DNA from: Anaerolineae bacterium
GTDB lineage: Bacteria > Chloroflexota > Anaerolineae > Anaerolineales > Anaerolineaceae
Reading direction: 5' to 3'
Assembly (NCBI GenBank): GCA_013314735.1
Contig: JABUFD010000008.1
Span: forward strand, 64,001-128,000
Length of the DNA stretch: 64,000 bases
Numbering within the stretch: position 1 is the first letter of the stretch; the number at the start of each line of letters is the position of its first letter. The notes beneath the pieces are model-generated. The model ran no database searches and had not been told where the DNA came from. It saw only the letters and a program-made list of their open reading frames with translations. The translations under genes were made by a program, and so were the position numbers. Positions 61,827-64,000 of the stretch are shown piece by piece.

Positions 61827-63143
61827 TCATTGGTTGCCCCACCATTCCTGCCATTCGCTTAATGTCGAAAAATGCTCTCCCGTGATCGACTGCAATGCAT
61901 AGTGTGCCTTTTGCGCGCTAAGGGTGTAATCGTTTTCCAGGTAGTGGTCGAGTTGATCGATAATGACTGGAACCGCTTCAATCGCATCCGGACCGATCGT
62001 ACCCAGAATTCGCACTGCTGCCGGACTGGGTATTGCGTACGGACTGTCATCCGGTGATTCCAGACGGGAGATGATCTCCGGCATCACATCAATCGCGTCT
62101 GGACCAAGCTGCATTAGCAGTGCAGCGGCTACATTCTGGATGAAACCATCATCCGATTTGAATGCCTGCAGCAGGTCAACCGGAGAATTGCGTTGTTCCA
62201 ACAGGGCAGTGATCTGCGGGGAGACTGTTTTCCACCATTTACTCCATGCCTTCGGATCCTCCCCAGACAGGTTCATCAATGTAATGTTTCGTAATGTGCC
62301 ATTATCCCAATGCTCGGTTTCGTAGAGGTAGATCAGGTACGGAACGGCTTCGATGGCGGCAGGGCCCAGGTGGCTCAACACCAGGTCCGCGTTCCATTTT
62401 TCGTTGTCATCGCCAGTCATCAGTTTTTCAATTAAAAATTCAATGGCTCCTTCTGATCTCAATACAAATGATTCAGAAAACAGGTCCGACCCGGATGAAT
62501 CCACCACTTGCAGTTCGGCCCACAATGCTTTAGCGCCAAATAATTTTCGCAGGTTTTCGAGGACTGCAACGTGCATCATGCTGCCAACGGGAGATGCATT
62601 TTGATCCGGGCAGGTGTTTCCGCTAATCATCGCGGGAGGTTCCTTTCTTTGGAAGATCGCAACTTCGATAGTGGGATGGCCGGTGGCTGTCACTGCCATT
62701 TCGCCCAGGATTTCACCGCCGGTATGGCAAGTCTGGGCTTTTTTAATCCCGCCGATATTTTGATAGGATCCGCTCAATGCTTCTCCCGTGGCATTGACGG
62801 CCAGGGTGAAATCGCAATCGCTCGAAACAACCTGAAAACCCATCTCCTCCAACACCCGTTTCATCATCACTTCCGGCTTTTCAAACTCATTGTTGCGGGG
62901 AAATGACAGATTGCTTTGCAGGCACACCTGATCCACTTTTACATCTTCCCACCCATTGTGCGGGATGCGTAGGGGCGGTATATCTGGCAGCGGGGGGAGT
63001 TCCATCGGTTGGAAGAAGAATCGTTCATAAAGGATGCGGTACAGTGGTGTCCCATTCCATTCTGCCAGCAACGCAAGTCCGGCAAGAAAGACAACAAAGA
63101 TTGCCGAAATGATCCAGCCCTGAACTTTTTTATGATGGCTCAT
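61827..63143 (-). CDS. Membrane-anchored HEAT-repeat protein
   Basis: 438 residues. One N-terminal membrane helix (WIISAIFVVFLAGLALLAEW, about 9-28), a mixed domain (about 50-250) with Cys (VDQVCLQSNLSF; DCDFTLAVNATG) and C-terminal HEAT-like repeats (LGPAAIEAVPYLIYL; IGPDAIEAVPVIIDQL) ending in EWQEWWGNQ. The bulk is probably outside the cytoplasm. AAAGGAAAG lies upstream of ATG 63143; the frame reaches 63203 but the extension is rejected. It heads the HEAT operon, with a 200-base gap to the next gene. Confidence 0.82.
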   Translation of the reverse strand: MSHHKKVQGWIISAIFVVFLAGLALLAEWNGTPLYRILYERFFFQPMELPPLPDIPPLRIPHNGWEDVKVDQVCLQSNLSFPRNNEFEKPEVMMKRVLEEMGFQVVSSDCDFTLAVNATGEALSGSYQNIGGIKKAQTCHTGGEILGEMAVTATGHPTIEVAIFQRKEPPAMISGNTCPDQNASPVGSMMHVAVLENLRKLFGAKALWAELQVVDSSGSDLFSESFVLRSEGAIEFLIEKLMTGDDNEKWNADLVLSHLGPAAIEAVPYLIYLYETEHWDNGTLRNITLMNLSGEDPKAWSKWWKTVSPQITALLEQRNSPVDLLQAFKSDDGFIQNVAAALLMQLGPDAIDVMPEIISRLESPDDSPYAIPSPAAVRILGTIGPDAIEAVPVIIDQLDHYLENDYTLSAQKAHYALQSITGEHFSTLSEWQEWWGNQ

Positions 63144-63289
63144 CGCTCTCTTTCCTTTGCGAGAATTTTCCAGCGGATGCCAATTGTGTTGTTTTGGTGA
63201 CAATCTGAGTATATCAAATTAACAGGTGGATTCCAACTTCGCCCGGATGGCCGGCGCGGCTGAGCCGCGCACCTACCAGGGGGGATTGT

Positions 63290-63345
63290 TTTTGATCCGC
63301 GCCAATCCGCGCGGTTGCTGAGCCTGTCGAAGCACCGTGGTTGAT
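63290..63345. repeat. Dispersed repeat copy
   Basis: ATTGTTTTTGATCCGCGCCA, ATCCGCGCGGTTGCTGAGCC and TGTCGAAGCACCGTGGTTGA, nearly identical to 54650-54725. The palindrome GGCGCGGCTGAGCCGCGC (about 63253) lies next to it. The remaining bases to 63460 are AT-rich and hold the promoter of the DtxR gene. Confidence 0.8.
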
Positions 63346-63460
63346 TATTTCCATGCACCGCGGTTTTCATTTCTTTCAATTTTCTCATCTTTCCCTTGCC
63401 GCTTTGGCGTTCCCGTGATACATTTTTAGGAGAAACATAAAATGTTCGCAGGAATTCTTA

Positions 63461-64000
63461 ATGAGCAACGAATTATTAACCGCCAACCCACTTCCCGGCA
63501 GCGCCCTCAGTGAAAGCGAGGAGATGTACCTCATCACCATCGCCAACCTGATCGAAAGCCAGTTGCTGCAGGTGGTGCCGCTTTCGCTGCTGGCCGAGGC
63601 GCTCAAAATCCACGCCGTTTCCACCAACCAGATGATCCGCAAACTGGAAGAGAGCGGCCTGGTGGATTACCTGCCCTACAAGGGCGTCTCCCTCACCGAA
63701 CGCGGGGAACGCGCCGCGCGCCGCATGATCCGCAACCGACGCCTGTGGGAGGTGTTCCTGGTGCGCCACCTGCAATTGCCGGTGGACCGCGCCGTGGAAC
63801 TGGCGTGCGGCATGGAACATATCACCGACGGCGCGGTGTGCGCGCGCCTGGCAAAATTCCTCGAATATCCCCAGTTTGACCCCCTCGGCAACCTGATCCC
63901 CGCCTGCGACGAGGAGCCCGCCCCCGAACCGTGGTTCCCGCTGGCGCAGGCGCGCCTGCATGACCGCGTGCTGGTGCGCCAGATCGACTGCGACCCCGCC
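63461..64000 (+). CDS. DtxR/MntR-family metal-dependent transcriptional repressor (partial)
   Basis: 180 codons to the window end, no stop. It begins MSNELLTANPLPGSALSESE. The winged helix (about 15-75) includes LLAEALKIHAVSTNQMIRKLEESGLVDYLPYKGVSLTERGERAA, followed by the dimer/metal region RNRRLWEVFLVRHLQLPVDRAVELACGMEHITD, with conserved Glu, Cys and His ligands. A FeoA/SH3-like end would be expected beyond the window. It would repress iron or manganese uptake genes when metal is bound. A TTAATG start lies 8 bases after AGGA. The downstream target may be a transporter beyond the edge. Confidence 0.88.
   Translation, partial: MSNELLTANPLPGSALSESEEMYLITIANLIESQLLQVVPLSLLAEALKIHAVSTNQMIRKLEESGLVDYLPYKGVSLTERGERAARRMIRNRRLWEVFLVRHLQLPVDRAVELACGMEHITDGAVCARLAKFLEYPQFDPLGNLIPACDEEPAPEPWFPLAQARLHDRVLVRQIDCDPA

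Noticed and set aside
1-64000. tRNA, rRNA or tmRNA genes
   Set aside because: No cloverleaf consensus, such as GGTTCGAATCC with acceptor pairing, or rRNA-like sequence was found by reading.

Overview
The window is GC-rich bacterial chromosomal DNA. The gene families (a five-domain FAS1 lipoprotein, several HEAT/WD40/pentapeptide-repeat proteins, YhfC, DUF4173 and DUF3267 membrane proteins, DUF362) and the very repeat-rich intergenic DNA suggest a member of the Chloroflexota, perhaps Anaerolineae. No rRNA, tRNA or marker gene confirms this, so the taxonomy is inference.

Layout. 1-1.4 kb: a thiamin operon on the minus strand (TPP riboswitch, attenuator hairpin, thiN, thiB). 1.4-2.3 kb: five tandem hairpin repeats. 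2.6-4.8 kb: secreted FAS1 lipoprotein. 4.9-10.0 kb: type I restriction-modification locus with separate HsdR and a fused HsdM-HsdS whose two target-recognition domains are AT-rich. 10-11.6 kb: a REP-associated tyrosine transposase (RAYT) inside its probable repeats. 11.7-12.3 kb: zinc-ribbon pentapeptide protein. 12.4-20.5 kb (minus): phage head module (portal, adaptor, minor head, protease-capsid fusion, tail-like protein). 20.8-28.4 kb: membrane protein, two large secreted proteins sharing a duplicated C-terminal cassette, an oriC-like DnaA-box cluster and a nucleotidyltransferase. 28.9-31.3 kb (plus): phage packaging module with TerL. 31.4-33.8 kb: two tandem PP-loop ATPase paralogues. 33.9-34.5 kb: a DUF6273 protein. 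34.8-38.4 kb: an AT-rich two-gene islet of unknown function. 38.4-54.5 kb: housekeeping and membrane genes (MFS, DUF3267, DUF4173, YhfC, GIY-YIG, GGDEF, FGGY kinase, HNH, D-threonine aldolase-like, glycosyltransferase, DUF362), with long 83-bp-period repeat clusters, two perfect parS sites and two matching triple DnaA-box arrays. 54.8-63.1 kb (minus): an operon of HEAT and WD40 repeat proteins. 63.5 kb to the end: a DtxR-family regulator.

Main themes. (1) The parS sites and DnaA-box clusters suggest the window lies near the replication origin. (2) The two phage modules are divergent, 8 kb apart, and share an 18-bp element in opposite orientation just upstream of each first gene, so they probably derive from one element. 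(3) Copies of the dispersed palindromic repeats lie in frame inside three phage genes (portal, protease-capsid, terminase), resembling Rickettsia palindromic elements. (4) The AT-rich two-gene islet is the best candidate for an undescribed system.
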